From Bin55 sp964511425 (GTDB lineage: Bacteria > Pseudomonadota > Gammaproteobacteria > Pseudomonadales > Azotimanducaceae): a stretch of DNA of 64,000 nt. The position numbers and the translations under genes were made by a program. The notes beneath the pieces are model-generated. The model saw nothing but the letters and a program-made list of their open reading frames with translations, ran no database searches and was not told the DNA's origin. The stretch covers positions 19,320 through 83,319 of the forward strand of contig CAZEFI010000006.1 in NCBI GenBank assembly GCA_964511425.1. The letters run 5' to 3'. Of this stretch, positions 44,174 to 53,108 are shown one piece after another (position 1 is the first letter of the stretch; each line of letters opens with the position of its first letter).

Positions 44174-44857
44174 CTAGTCGTGGTTGTTACCAACGATTTT
44201 GATACCAGAATGCTCGATCGGGTAGCGTTTGTTAATCTGAATTAGTATGCTTGTTAGAGATTCTGCAGCTGTTGCGTTGTCGATAGGTCCGGCGTGCCAT
44301 GCGCGCATACCGGCATCTTCTGCAAGTTGAATCACCGTGTCGCGGGCGGTTTTCTTGTTACCACTCACTAGGACATCGCAGTCAATTTCAACATTTTTTT
44401 TAATCAATTCTGCCGCGATATTCTGAAACGCACTAACGACCATGACTTCGTTTCCCAAGTAATCTTGTGCCCGTTTTCCAGCACTACCCTCTCGAGGGAG
44501 CTGTACGGTTCCTACACGTGGAGGGACCAGTGGCACGGTAACGTCGATGAGAATCTTTCCTTTAAGACAGTCTTTGACACTAGCTAATGTGCTCATCTGG
44601 TGTGCAGCTGGGACAGTGAGCACGACAATGTCCCCTGCACGCGCGGCTTCGCTATTTTCCATCGCCTCCACGGCGACATCTGGATAGGATTTCAAAAGAC
44701 TCTTGACTGCTGCTTCTGCTTTGCTTTGAACTCGGGACCCTACTATGATTTTGTGTCCAGCTTTACTCCAGCGATATGCAAACCCGGTCCCCACGTCACC
44801 GGTCCCGCCAAGTATCGCGATCGTCTTACTTTTGTTGTTAGAAAACAACCTTTTCAT
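44174..44857 (-). CDS. npdG: F420-dependent NADP oxidoreductase-like reductase
   Basis: The 227-aa protein has an N-terminal Rossmann NADP site (IAILGGTGDVGTGFAYRW at about residues 13-30) with a basic residue pattern GSRVQSKAEAA that fits NADP(H). It ends with a region like that of F420:NADP oxidoreductases (LVSGNKKTARDTVIQLAEDA, GPIDNATAAESLTS). It would pass hydride between NADPH and F420. As the first gene of the F420 operon it supports the view that the cell both makes and reduces F420. Confidence 0.88.
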   Translation of the reverse strand: MKRLFSNNKSKTIAILGGTGDVGTGFAYRWSKAGHKIIVGSRVQSKAEAAVKSLLKSYPDVAVEAMENSEAARAGDIVVLTVPAAHQMSTLASVKDCLKGKILIDVTVPLVPPRVGTVQLPREGSAGKRAQDYLGNEVMVVSAFQNIAAELIKKNVEIDCDVLVSGNKKTARDTVIQLAEDAGMRAWHAGPIDNATAAESLTSILIQINKRYPIEHSGIKIVGNNHD

Positions 44858-45022
44858 GTATTGGTGATTAATGTAGTCGTCGGTTTATCGACAAACGATT
44901 TTTTTGATACCTCTAATGTTCCCATTATGTTTATTGTTCGTTTCGTTTTTTAAGACATTTTCTGGCACTATTAATCTGAGTACCACCGAAATTACCGTGT
45001 ATTACTCGTTCGGCCGAATTCG

Positions 45023-45946
45023 CTAACGAGCAGAAGGATGGCTACGTATATGCGCGACGATTTCTGCGAGTATTCGGGGAATCAAAGGTTCCGGTAGATC
45101 GTGTCCCAATTTTTCGATGATCACGAGTCGAGAATTAGGAATCGTTTCTGCAAGATCAATGGAACCAAACTTATCGACCAGCGGGTCATGGTCTCCGTGA
45201 ATCAAGAGTGCTGGGACTTGCAGCTTGGAAAGACGCGAACGACGATCTCCATCGCCGAGAATAGCCCCTAATTGCCTTAGCACACCGTCGGGACGACTAG
45301 CTCGATCATAGGCTGTTTCAACAAACCTGCCAATCCCAACTGTCGACGAGTCGAAATGCGGCCCACCAAACATTTGGTTGGCCGCTCTTGATGCATTGAT
45401 ACTGTCTTCCCGAGTAGGGGATACTACTGTCGCACCCAGAGCACCGATGATTTCGGGTGCCGGATCGGGAATCTTTGGGTTTCCTGTCGAACTCATTAGC
45501 AATGACAAACTGAATACACGCTTTTCGTGGTTTAGTGCAACATACTGCGCGATCATCCCCCCCATAGATACACCCACTAAATGAGCTCCAGATTGCCCGA
45601 GGTGATCAAGTAAATGAACAATATCTTCTGCCATGTCAGCGAGTCGGTAGGGCGGTTCAACGATGGATGGATCACTCATGGCCTGAATAAGTTGGCCAAT
45701 TTCTGGTGTGGATTGCTCAACACCAAAAGAGAGGCCCGCATCGCGATTGTCCATCAATACAACTCGAAATCCTTCTGATTTCAACCCTTCAATGAATGAT
45801 TCCGGCCAATGTACAGTCTGACATCCCAGACCGTGAATCATTAGAATAGGTGGATCGGCACGAGACCCCCGTTGTTCAAAATATATAGCGCCGCGGGGAG
45901 TGTTAAATGTTGGCATAGAAGTCGATGAACGAAGTATTTCAGACAC
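45023..45946 (-). CDS. Alpha/beta hydrolase
   Basis: The 307-aa protein is a standard alpha/beta hydrolase. It has an oxyanion HGLG at 38-41, nucleophile Ser127 in GVSMGG, acid Asp254 in HGDHDPLV and His282 in KLGHDLPE. The overall pattern resembles methylesterase-type members such as RdmC, but the substrate cannot be told. The start is GTG at 45946, or possibly ATG ten codons in. It lies 165 bases downstream of the npdG start, in the same orientation, and is divergent from the selenoprotein gene. No signal peptide is seen. Confidence 0.9.
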   Translation of the reverse strand: MSEILRSSTSMPTFNTPRGAIYFEQRGSRADPPILMIHGLGCQTVHWPESFIEGLKSEGFRVVLMDNRDAGLSFGVEQSTPEIGQLIQAMSDPSIVEPPYRLADMAEDIVHLLDHLGQSGAHLVGVSMGGMIAQYVALNHEKRVFSLSLLMSSTGNPKIPDPAPEIIGALGATVVSPTREDSINASRAANQMFGGPHFDSSTVGIGRFVETAYDRASRPDGVLRQLGAILGDGDRRSRLSKLQVPALLIHGDHDPLVDKFGSIDLAETIPNSRLVIIEKLGHDLPEPLIPRILAEIVAHIRSHPSAR

Positions 45947-46036
45947 GATTTATACGCAAAGCACGTTCCTTTACAGGATGTAGTGTTTTTCTGCCGTGAA
46001 TTTGGATTTTGATTTCAGACATTTTGGAGCACTATT

Positions 46037-46651
46037 ATGAAGATTATGAAACTTGTCTTCGTCACGGTTCTAGGGTTGTTCGCTAGTGCTGTGTTGAGCG
46101 AAGAGTATCAAGATAATTGGGGGCCGGATGTGGGTTCCGAATTGCCCGACTTAGCTGTCAAAGACACCGAAGGCAGTGATCGTACAGTCGACGACCTTCG
46201 CGGAGAGAGCAAAGGACTGTTGATTTTTTTCGTTCGAACGTCCAATTGGTGAGGGTACTGCAAAAGGCAACTAGTTGAGTTGCAGGAAAGAGTTGCAGAA
46301 TTTAATGAAGCTGGTGTTGCTGTCGCGGCAAGCACCTATGACGACGTAGAACAGAATGCCAAGTTCAAGAGTAGCGAAGAATTAACTTACCCATTGTTGT
46401 CGGATCAAGACGCAAAGACTGTTAAAAGCTTAGGGATTCTCAATGAAGACCATGAAGAGGGGTCCTTCGCGTACGGTGTTCCACATCCCGGGGTGATCTT
46501 GGTTGACGCGGACGGTAAAGTGGTGCTGAAACGGGCCGAAGAAAAGTACAGTAACCGCCCGTCTATGGACGCTCTACTAGAAGACGTGAAACAGTTTACC
46601 ACGGAAGCATCGACGACAGAAACTGGAGACGAGGAATCCCCGGAGGAATAG
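46037..46651 (+). CDS. Exported thioredoxin-fold redoxin, probable selenoprotein (UxxC)
   Basis: The frame starts at ATG 46037 (GGAG nine bases upstream) with a Sec signal (MKIMKLVFVTVLGLFASAVL). It continues as a peroxiredoxin-like domain. A TGA at 46250-46252 falls exactly where related proteins have the first Cys of WCxxC: FVRTSNW-U-GYCKRQLVELQ, giving U72-G-Y-C75. The same frame continues without a break to TAA 46651, for 204 residues including U. The second half keeps the family pattern (FNEAGVAVAASTYDDVEQ, YPLLSDQDAK, HPGVILVDADGKV). A stem-loop follows the TGA at the right distance. It is probably a periplasmic thiol peroxidase or reductase. A nonsense mutation or sequencing error is the alternative but fits the position and the intact downstream frame less well. 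Confidence 0.82.
46258..46285 (+). promoter_or_regulatory. SECIS-like stem-loop after in-frame TGA
   Basis: CTGCAA (46258-46263) pairs perfectly with TTGCAG (46280-46285). Inside, CAAC and GTTG (46268-46271, 46274-46277) can close a small upper stem. The apical loop lies about 18-22 bases after the TGA, within the range of bacterial SECIS elements. I cannot confirm the loop bases that SelB would read, so this is a candidate only. Confidence 0.5.
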
Positions 46652-46684
46652 TTTGAACTATTGGAGTCTATCTGCCTAAGAGGA

Positions 46685-47377
46685 TTAGATGTTACCTTTA
46701 GTTCGACCCCATCCAAACGCCGAGATCGCAGGAGCTAGCGAAATTAGGTAACTCGCACGCCAAGCGATCCCGTTTTCAAGTGCTCGTGTGTTCTCAATGA
46801 AAATTGGGATCGTTATAAATATCACGAGCTCGAGGGAAAGCCAAAGACATAGGATGAAATAGCATGGAGGCACCCAATTCCTCTCACTGTGCTTCCTTAT
46901 TCTTATCCAGGCCAGCCACTGTGCAGCAAACGTTAACAGAAAAAAGGTGTAGGTACTGTTCGATCGGATTGTTCGACAGACTCCGCAATCAATCCCTAAA
47001 AAGGTCATTTGAGACATTAGTGCTATCGCGCCGATACAACCTAAAATTGTCGGTACGAGCACGAAAATTGGTTGAGTAGATGCGGTACCATGTTTCCAGC
47101 GAGCCATGTCTAACCAATATACAAACGCAAAAACTGCAACTGGGATCATGGTTAACTTGAAAACGTAGAAGCTTGCACCGGAACGTCCAGTACGACTGAT
47201 ACTTGTGCATCCTTCAATGTGTGGAATACACCAAGTGATGTAATCCTCAAGGTACGCAAATATAAACCCTGTAATAGAACCCAACCAAAAAAGCATCAAG
47301 ATCAGAATCGGTCCAAACTTGAACCACGGGCGGAATGTAGCTTGATTCATTTGGTCACGCTCTTGATTACTAAGCAT
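46685..47377 (-). CDS. Multi-pass membrane protein (possibly Frag1/DRAM/Sfk1-like)
   Basis: The 230-aa protein has about six hydrophobic segments (near 20-40, 68-90, 103-123, 140-158, 168-192 and 205-222). A loop CTSISRTGRSGASFYVFKL follows the first helix and resembles the ISxTG loop of Frag1/DRAM/Sfk1 proteins; that match is tentative. The loops also hold Cys pairs (CIPHIEGC and CGVC). It is convergent with the selenoprotein gene, 33 bases away, and divergent from the TRAP operon. Function unknown. Confidence 0.7.
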   Translation of the reverse strand: MLSNQERDQMNQATFRPWFKFGPILILMLFWLGSITGFIFAYLEDYITWCIPHIEGCTSISRTGRSGASFYVFKLTMIPVAVFAFVYWLDMARWKHGTASTQPIFVLVPTILGCIGAIALMSQMTFLGIDCGVCRTIRSNSTYTFFLLTFAAQWLAWIRIRKHSERNWVPPCYFILCLWLSLELVIFITIPIFIENTRALENGIAWRASYLISLAPAISAFGWGRTKGNI

Positions 47378-47510
47378 GCCTATGGACTTTTGTGTGAAAT
47401 TATGGGTCTAATGTGTGATGTGGGTCGGTCTTTCGATCGTATCGCCATGCGAAAAATTTAGCCCACCGAACCGAAATTTTACTTGAATCAACGGTATCAA
47501 GATTACTACA

Positions 47511-48389
47511 ATGACACAAATGAAGAGTCGACTTACAAGACTAGTAACTACTTCTTTCTTGGTCGGGGTTTTCACATTAAGTACTGGCTGTCAACTGATC
47601 GTCTCGTCGGCTACTAACCGACTTTTTAAAGATCTCGAAACATCAATCTTGAATAGTGACGATCCCGATTTGATTGCAGCTGGGATCCCATCTTTTTTGA
47701 TCCTGCTTGACGGTATGCTAGAACAGAATCCACGTGATGTTTCTCTGTTATTGGTTGCCGCGCAACTCAAGAGTTCCTACGCTACGGCGTTTGTCGATGA
47801 AATAGAACGACAAAGGCGGTATGCTTCTAAAGCCCGAGAGCACGCGCTGAACGGAGCTTGTTTGGACAACTCAGATTTATGTGAGTTGGATAAGATACCG
47901 TTCGACGATATGAAACGAGTATTGGGTACCTTGGATCAGTCGGACCTTGACGTAATTTTCGTACTGACTGGAGCTTGGTTTAATTGGATTCTGGTACACT
48001 CGCACGACTTCCGTGCACTCGCACAGATTTCAAGAGTTCAATTACTTGTCGAACGAATGCTCGAGCTTGATGAAGGGTATGAATTCGGTTCCCCACACAT
48101 GTATATGGGAGTGTTTAAGTCTCTCGTACCTCCAACACTTGGGGGTGATAGTGACTCCGCGCGTTATCACTTCGAGCGCGCGATTGATCTCAGTGAAGGA
48201 AAGAACTTTTACGCCAAGGTATTGTTCGCGGAACGCTACGCTCGGAATACACTTGATCGAGAACTCCACGATCAATTGCTGGACGAAGTATTAATGGCAG
48301 ATCCGGTTGTAGACGGACTTACCCTACAGAACAGGCTAGCACAACAACGCGCGCGCGAACTAAAAGATAACGCAGATGATTTCTTTTAG
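47511..48389 (+). CDS. tatT: TatT-type lipoprotein (TRAP transporter T component)
   Basis: The 292-aa protein starts with a lipoprotein signal; the lipobox LSTGC puts the lipid on Cys27. An all-helical body follows that fits the TatT family of TPR-like partners of TRAP transporters (RRYASKAREHALNG and ISRVQLLVERMLELDEGYEFGSPHMYMG are typical). It overlaps dctP by 14 bases and opens the transporter operon. Known TatT proteins form a trimeric periplasmic ring that binds the substrate-binding protein; the same role is likely here. Confidence 0.88.
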   Translation: MTQMKSRLTRLVTTSFLVGVFTLSTGCQLIVSSATNRLFKDLETSILNSDDPDLIAAGIPSFLILLDGMLEQNPRDVSLLLVAAQLKSSYATAFVDEIERQRRYASKAREHALNGACLDNSDLCELDKIPFDDMKRVLGTLDQSDLDVIFVLTGAWFNWILVHSHDFRALAQISRVQLLVERMLELDEGYEFGSPHMYMGVFKSLVPPTLGGDSDSARYHFERAIDLSEGKNFYAKVLFAERYARNTLDRELHDQLLDEVLMADPVVDGLTLQNRLAQQRARELKDNADDFF

Positions 48390-49395
48390 AACGTCACGTT
48401 TAGCTGTCGTTATATGTACGTTTTCCGTGTTAGTTGGTGCGTACGGCTATTCAGCCACAACTATAAAGATCGCGACCACTTACCCAGATGGTACAGCCGC
48501 TTTGATCGAATTGAAGGAAGCTGCGAAGTCAATTGAAGAACTGACCGACGGCGAGGTAAAGTTCAAGTATTATGCTGGTGGGGTTATGGGAGATGATTTC
48601 ACCGTGAAGCGCAAAATCAGAGCGCGACAATTACACGGAGGAATTGTGCAGACGAGTGTTTATACGTCCGAAGTTCCCAACTTGAACCTTTACAGCCTTC
48701 CCATGCTGTTTCGAAACCACGGCGAAGCTAATGCAGTACGAGAAAAGTTAGATCCATTACTTGTGCGTGATTTAAAAGAATCTGGTATCGTACCGCTTGG
48801 GTTCATTGCAGTAGGGTTCGCTTACGCGATGGGAACAAAACCAGTGGGAACAATTCAAGAAGTTCGCCGATCAAAAGTGTGGGCTCCCAAAGACGACGAG
48901 GGCGCGAAACACAATTTGAAAGTGTTTGGTATTAATCCAATTCCTCTTCCTGTGGGTGACGTACTTACTGGCGTTCAAACGGGCTTAATCGACACGATCG
49001 CGTCGCCTCCAGTAGTTGCACTTGCGCTACAGTGGCACACGCAGGTCAAATACATGCTAGACATTCGTTTGCAGTATGTGTATACGATTTTTGCCCTTGA
49101 TGAACGAATGTTTAATCGATTGACCGAAGAACATCAAAATGTCGTACGAACAGTCATGACGGGAGCACTTGCTCGGGTAGAAGCGAAGTTGATTGAGGAT
49201 CACGACGAAGCTTTTGACGTCATTTTGGAGCAGGGCGTTGAATTACTCACGCCGAATGATGTAGCTTTCCAAGAATGGCGCGATCTAGCCGAGGACGCAG
49301 TTTCCCAATGGCTGGAGAAAGGTTTGGTGACTCGGGAAGGTTACGAACTATTGGACGAGTCTCTCAGACAGTTCCGCAGCGAAAATGCTCCGTAA
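48376..49395 (+). CDS. dctP: TRAP transporter substrate-binding protein (DctP/TatP)
   Basis: The 339-aa protein has a Sec signal (first 25 residues, cleavage near GYSA) and the DctP fold: IKIATTYPDGTAALIELKEA at the start of the mature part, then YYAGGVMGDDFTVKRKIRARQLHGG, and the later GDVLTGVQTGLIDTIASPP. The arginine usually contacting a carboxylate ligand in classic DctP proteins is not obvious. With TatT present, the ligand may be a hydrophobic or unusual acid rather than a C4-dicarboxylate. It overlaps tatT by 14 and dctQ by 11 bases. Confidence 0.93.
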   Translation: MISFRTSRLAVVICTFSVLVGAYGYSATTIKIATTYPDGTAALIELKEAAKSIEELTDGEVKFKYYAGGVMGDDFTVKRKIRARQLHGGIVQTSVYTSEVPNLNLYSLPMLFRNHGEANAVREKLDPLLVRDLKESGIVPLGFIAVGFAYAMGTKPVGTIQEVRRSKVWAPKDDEGAKHNLKVFGINPIPLPVGDVLTGVQTGLIDTIASPPVVALALQWHTQVKYMLDIRLQYVYTIFALDERMFNRLTEEHQNVVRTVMTGALARVEAKLIEDHDEAFDVILEQGVELLTPNDVAFQEWRDLAEDAVSQWLEKGLVTREGYELLDESLRQFRSENAP

Positions 49396-49861
49396 GGTAG
49401 GACTGTTTTTGCGCTGGCTCGAGTCAGCGGTTCTAGTTGCACTTTTCCTAACTCTGCTTCTTGTAGCAGTCGCTCAGGTCTTGTTGCGAAACATCGGCGA
49501 ACTCTCGTTCGGACTGTCATGGGGCGATGAATTGATGAGCATGGCGGTCCTCTGGATTACCCTTGTCGGTGCGATGATTGCCGTCCGCGAGAATGGTCAT
49601 ATTCGAGTCGACATAGCGGATCGCATCCTTCCCCCACGTTGGTCGAAACCGACATCTATCGTTGCGAACTTGTGTGCCTCTGTGGTTTGCTTTGTAATTA
49701 CCATCTTTGCGACTGAAAATGTGTGGTTGGAATATACACAACCAAGTGCTGCGGGGATTTGGGTGCTTCCTTTGTGGGTACTAGTGGCGATTTTTCCATT
49801 TGCGTTTTTCGTCATGGGTGTACGGTTTGCATTGAGTATTTTTGTTCAACCAGACGAATGA
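49385..49861 (+). CDS. dctQ: TRAP transporter small membrane subunit
   Basis: The 158-aa protein has four membrane helices and the DctQ-type stretch SWGDELMSMAVLWITLVGAMIAVRENGHIRVD, split here as a description of residues about 44-76. It is the small integral subunit that pairs with DctM to drive sodium-dependent uptake. Its stop TGA overlaps the dctM start ATG (ATGA), so the two are coupled. Length and position are as expected for the family. Confidence 0.93.
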   Translation: MLRKVGLFLRWLESAVLVALFLTLLLVAVAQVLLRNIGELSFGLSWGDELMSMAVLWITLVGAMIAVRENGHIRVDIADRILPPRWSKPTSIVANLCASVVCFVITIFATENVWLEYTQPSAAGIWVLPLWVLVAIFPFAFFVMGVRFALSIFVQPDE

Positions 49862-51147
49862 TTTTTCTTTGCATCATCGCGTTGGTCATTATGGTGGTTG
49901 CCGGTGCACCGTTGTACACTGTTATATTGACCGGCGCGATTTTTGGTTATTTAGCAGAAGATATTCCTTTATCGATTGTCGCCGTTGAAATGCTCGGTCT
50001 TGCTGAAACACCTTTATTAGTAGCACTTCCTCTTTTCACGTTTACCGGTTACCTGTTAGCAGCATCAAAAACCTCACAACGACTGTTACGTTTGATTCAA
50101 GCACTATTTGGTTGGGCACCGGGAGGTTTAGCGATAGTTGGATTTTTGCTTTGCGCGATCTTTACCGCACTCACGGGGGCATCTGGAGTGACCATCGTGG
50201 CACTCGGCGCGATACTGTTTCCAATGCTACTGAAAGCCGGCTATTCCGAAAAATTTAGTTTGGGTCACATCACTACCTCAGGTAGTCTGGGATTGTTGCT
50301 GGTCCCAAGCATTCCATTAATTCTCTACGGTATTGTTGCGTTGCAAGTCGCGACGCAGCTAGGAGTTGAAGAAAAGTTTTCGGTCACCGACATTTTTATC
50401 GCAGGTTTGGTTCCACTTTTTCTAATGGTTGCCGCATTGTCGCTTTGGACCGTGGTGCAGCACCGAAAACTTCCGACCACCTCTTTTGAACCAAAAGAAG
50501 TTTGGCTTGCAATGAAACAGTGTAAATGGGAATTACCACTTCCACTACTCATCCTTGGAGGCATTTACGCTGGTATCATCACTATATCAGAGGTGGCGGC
50601 GATCACGGCACTCTATGTGTTGATTGTCGAAGTACTTATTTACAAGGACGTTCCACTTAAGAAACTACCCTCGATTATTCAGGAATCGATGGTTATGGTG
50701 GGAAGCATCATTTTGATTCTTGGCAGCGCGTGGGCACTGACGAACTATTTCGTGGACATTCAAATCGCCGAACATTTGTTTAAGTTTATAAATGATCAGA
50801 TATCCAATCCCCTAGTGTTCTTAATACTGCTCAATATTTTTCTCTTGATTGTCGGTGCATTACTTGACATCTTCTCAGCAATCGTGATTTTGGTTCCGTT
50901 GCTGCTACCAGTGGCAGTACGCTACGGTATTCACCCCGTTCATCTCGGAATCATTCTGATCGCGAACTTGCAAATTGGTTATTTCACTCCACCAGTAGGA
51001 ATGAACTTGTTTATCGCAAGTTATCGTTTCAAACGCTCAATTTTGGACTTGTATATTGCCTCGATACCGTTTATGTTGATATTGCTGGCGGTATTGATGC
51101 TGATCACCTATGTACCATTCCTGTCGACATGGTTCTTACATTTTTGA
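49858..51147 (+). CDS. dctM: TRAP transporter large membrane subunit
   Basis: The 429-aa polytopic protein is the DctM channel subunit. FTALTGASGVTIVALGAILFPM and TTSGSLGLLLVPSIPLILYG match the first hairpin region, and IANLQIGYFTPPVGMNLFIA the second. About eleven to twelve hydrophobic segments are seen. The frame is open further upstream (from 49723), but that would overlap most of dctQ. The ATG at 49858 overlaps the dctQ stop and gives the usual N-terminus MIFLCIIALVIMVVAGAPL. It ends the operon. Confidence 0.95.
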   Translation: MIFLCIIALVIMVVAGAPLYTVILTGAIFGYLAEDIPLSIVAVEMLGLAETPLLVALPLFTFTGYLLAASKTSQRLLRLIQALFGWAPGGLAIVGFLLCAIFTALTGASGVTIVALGAILFPMLLKAGYSEKFSLGHITTSGSLGLLLVPSIPLILYGIVALQVATQLGVEEKFSVTDIFIAGLVPLFLMVAALSLWTVVQHRKLPTTSFEPKEVWLAMKQCKWELPLPLLILGGIYAGIITISEVAAITALYVLIVEVLIYKDVPLKKLPSIIQESMVMVGSIILILGSAWALTNYFVDIQIAEHLFKFINDQISNPLVFLILLNIFLLIVGALLDIFSAIVILVPLLLPVAVRYGIHPVHLGIILIANLQIGYFTPPVGMNLFIASYRFKRSILDLYIASIPFMLILLAVLMLITYVPFLSTWFLHF

Positions 51148-51449
51148 AGTTGAGCTACAGTTTTTTATCGGTTCCGTTGCTTAACTGAAACCACAATGAT
51201 CTGGAATCCGTACCTTAGTAGTGTCGCGAAGGTGATACATTTCTTCCGTCCGAATCGAACCATGGACAATATTGTGATGTCTACACACGAGTTGGCGTGA
51301 AGGAGGATGTGGCGGATAGAACCTCAGAAACTCGACGGTGTACCATCGGTGTGATTTGGTGCATCAGCAAAAATGAACATTGACGTAGATTGAGCCTCTA
51401 TGGTAGTTTACATACTGCCTTAGTTGACGAATTTGGACACTGAAGAATC
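51148..51449. other. Intergenic region between dctM and glnS
   Basis: About 302 bases have no supported gene or tRNA. A run of T after the dctM stop (ACAGTTTTTTATC) is not preceded by a stem. A TTGACG at 51380-51385 could be a -35 box for glnS, but no good -10 box follows at the right distance. The glnS start has only a weak Shine-Dalgarno sequence. Confidence 0.5.
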
Positions 51450-53108
51450 ATGAGTAAGGACTACATATCGGATTTCATTCGTGAGCGAGTCTCAAAAGAC
51501 GTTCGAGAGGAGCGAATCAGTGGGGGAGTGGTAACGAGATTTCCTCCTGAACCGAATGGATATCTCCACATTGGACATGCCAAGTCTATCTGTTTGAATT
51601 TTGGAATCGCCAATGAATTTGGAGGGGTCACTTATTTACGTTTTGACGATACCAACCCTCTCAGTGCAAGTGAAACATTTGTAAAAGCCATACAGAACGA
51701 CGTTAAATGGCTTGGTTTCGATTGGGACGATCGCTTAACGTTCGCTTCAGATTATTTTCCCCAACTCTATGAGTTTGCAGAAGAATTGATAAAGCGCGAA
51801 AAAGCATTTGTTTGTGAATTGAGTTTTAAAGAACTTCAACAGAGTCGGGGAACGTTGGTAGAACCGGGTGTCGATAGTCCTTTTCGCGACCGAACCATAG
51901 CGGAGAATCTGGATTTGTTTCGCCGAATGCGTTCAGGAGAATTCGAGACCGGATCAAAGACTTTACGGGCAAAAATCGATATGCGCGCACCGAATATCAA
52001 TATGCGCGATCCTGTGTTGTATAGGATCATACACGAGCCGCACTACCGTACTGATTCTAAATGGTGCATCTATCCTACGTATGACTTCACTCACTGTATC
52101 TGTGATGCTTTGGAAGGAATAACCCACTCCCTGTGCACGCTGGAATTCGCGGATCACCGATTGTTGTATGATTGGGTGCTCGACAATATCAACATTAACT
52201 TTCATCCACCACAAATAGAGTTCTCTCGCCTAGGCTTGGAATACAACGTAATGTCCAAAAGAGTGCTCAGTCAACTGGTCGAAAAGCAACATGTGTCCGG
52301 TTGGGACGATCCCCGATTACCGACATTGTCTGGACTTCGAAATCGCGGCGTACCGGCCGTCGCGATTCGTGATTTCTGCCGTCGCGTTGGAGTCACTAAA
52401 CAGAATAACTACATCGAAACCGAACTACTAGATTACTGCATTAGAAATGCGTTGGAAAACACGACGCGTCGAGCGATGGCGGTAAAACAACCGATTACAG
52501 TAGAGATTACAAATTTTGAAGGGGAGGATGTGGAACTTAAAGCACCATGGCACCCCAAAAACTCGGAGCTGGGTGAACGAACAATTACATTCGGTAAAAC
52601 GATTTACATTGATCGTGAGGATTTTCAGTTGGACCCGCCACCTAAGTTCAAGCGACTAACCCTAGGTGGATTAGTTAGACTCCGATACGCGTTCATTATT
52701 GAGTGTGAGGACATTGAACGCGGTGAAAATGGTGAAATTATCAAAATCTTCGCAAAGTACTTTCCAAGCTCTCGGAGTGGTTCAGATACCAGTGGCTTAA
52801 AACCTAAAGGTGTAATTCAATTTGTAGCGTCAAATAATGCTCACGAAATCGAAATGCACGAATACGATCGTTTGTTTTCTGTGCCAACTCCACGTTGGGA
52901 ACATCTCGAAAGGCAACTTAAGGAAGATTCGTATGTCGTCCACCATGGGTTCGTCGAAAAGGCAGTCACAAATATTCGCGGAGAAGCTAGTTTTCAATTT
53001 GAGCGTCTAGGTTTCTATTACCGTAAACACGAGCAAGGTTCCACACAAGAGCTCGAAGTATTTCATCGAACGGTTGCCCTCAGCCAAGGCTGGAAACCGA
53101 AACGTTGA
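51450..53108 (+). CDS. glnS: Glutaminyl-tRNA synthetase
   Basis: The 552-aa protein is a class I synthetase of the GlnRS type. PPEPNGYLHIGHAKS holds the HIGH motif at 40-43, and VMSKR at 267-271 is the KMSKS equivalent. YLRFDDTNP and LEFADHRLLYDW are typical, and the C-terminal half forms the two anticodon-binding beta-barrels. The length matches bacterial GlnRS. Having GlnRS means Gln-tRNA is charged directly, a trait of gamma- and betaproteobacteria and some other groups. The downstream dehydratase starts inside its stop codon. Confidence 0.97.
   Translation: MSKDYISDFIRERVSKDVREERISGGVVTRFPPEPNGYLHIGHAKSICLNFGIANEFGGVTYLRFDDTNPLSASETFVKAIQNDVKWLGFDWDDRLTFASDYFPQLYEFAEELIKREKAFVCELSFKELQQSRGTLVEPGVDSPFRDRTIAENLDLFRRMRSGEFETGSKTLRAKIDMRAPNINMRDPVLYRIIHEPHYRTDSKWCIYPTYDFTHCICDALEGITHSLCTLEFADHRLLYDWVLDNININFHPPQIEFSRLGLEYNVMSKRVLSQLVEKQHVSGWDDPRLPTLSGLRNRGVPAVAIRDFCRRVGVTKQNNYIETELLDYCIRNALENTTRRAMAVKQPITVEITNFEGEDVELKAPWHPKNSELGERTITFGKTIYIDREDFQLDPPPKFKRLTLGGLVRLRYAFIIECEDIERGENGEIIKIFAKYFPSSRSGSDTSGLKPKGVIQFVASNNAHEIEMHEYDRLFSVPTPRWEHLERQLKEDSYVVHHGFVEKAVTNIRGEASFQFERLGFYYRKHEQGSTQELEVFHRTVALSQGWKPKR

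Noticed and set aside
44885..44910. Hairpin plus seven T, possible terminator on the plus strand
   Set aside because: The stem is weak and bulged, and no plus-strand gene lies upstream; npdG runs the other way.
46037..46252. Short stand-alone 71-aa protein, with a second gene at 46280-46651
   Set aside because: Both lie in the same frame separated by one TGA at a catalytic Cys position; one read-through gene explains them better.
51240..51265. tRNA-like GGTTCGATTCGG on the minus strand upstream of glnS
   Set aside because: Flanking bases cannot form the T stem or a cloverleaf.
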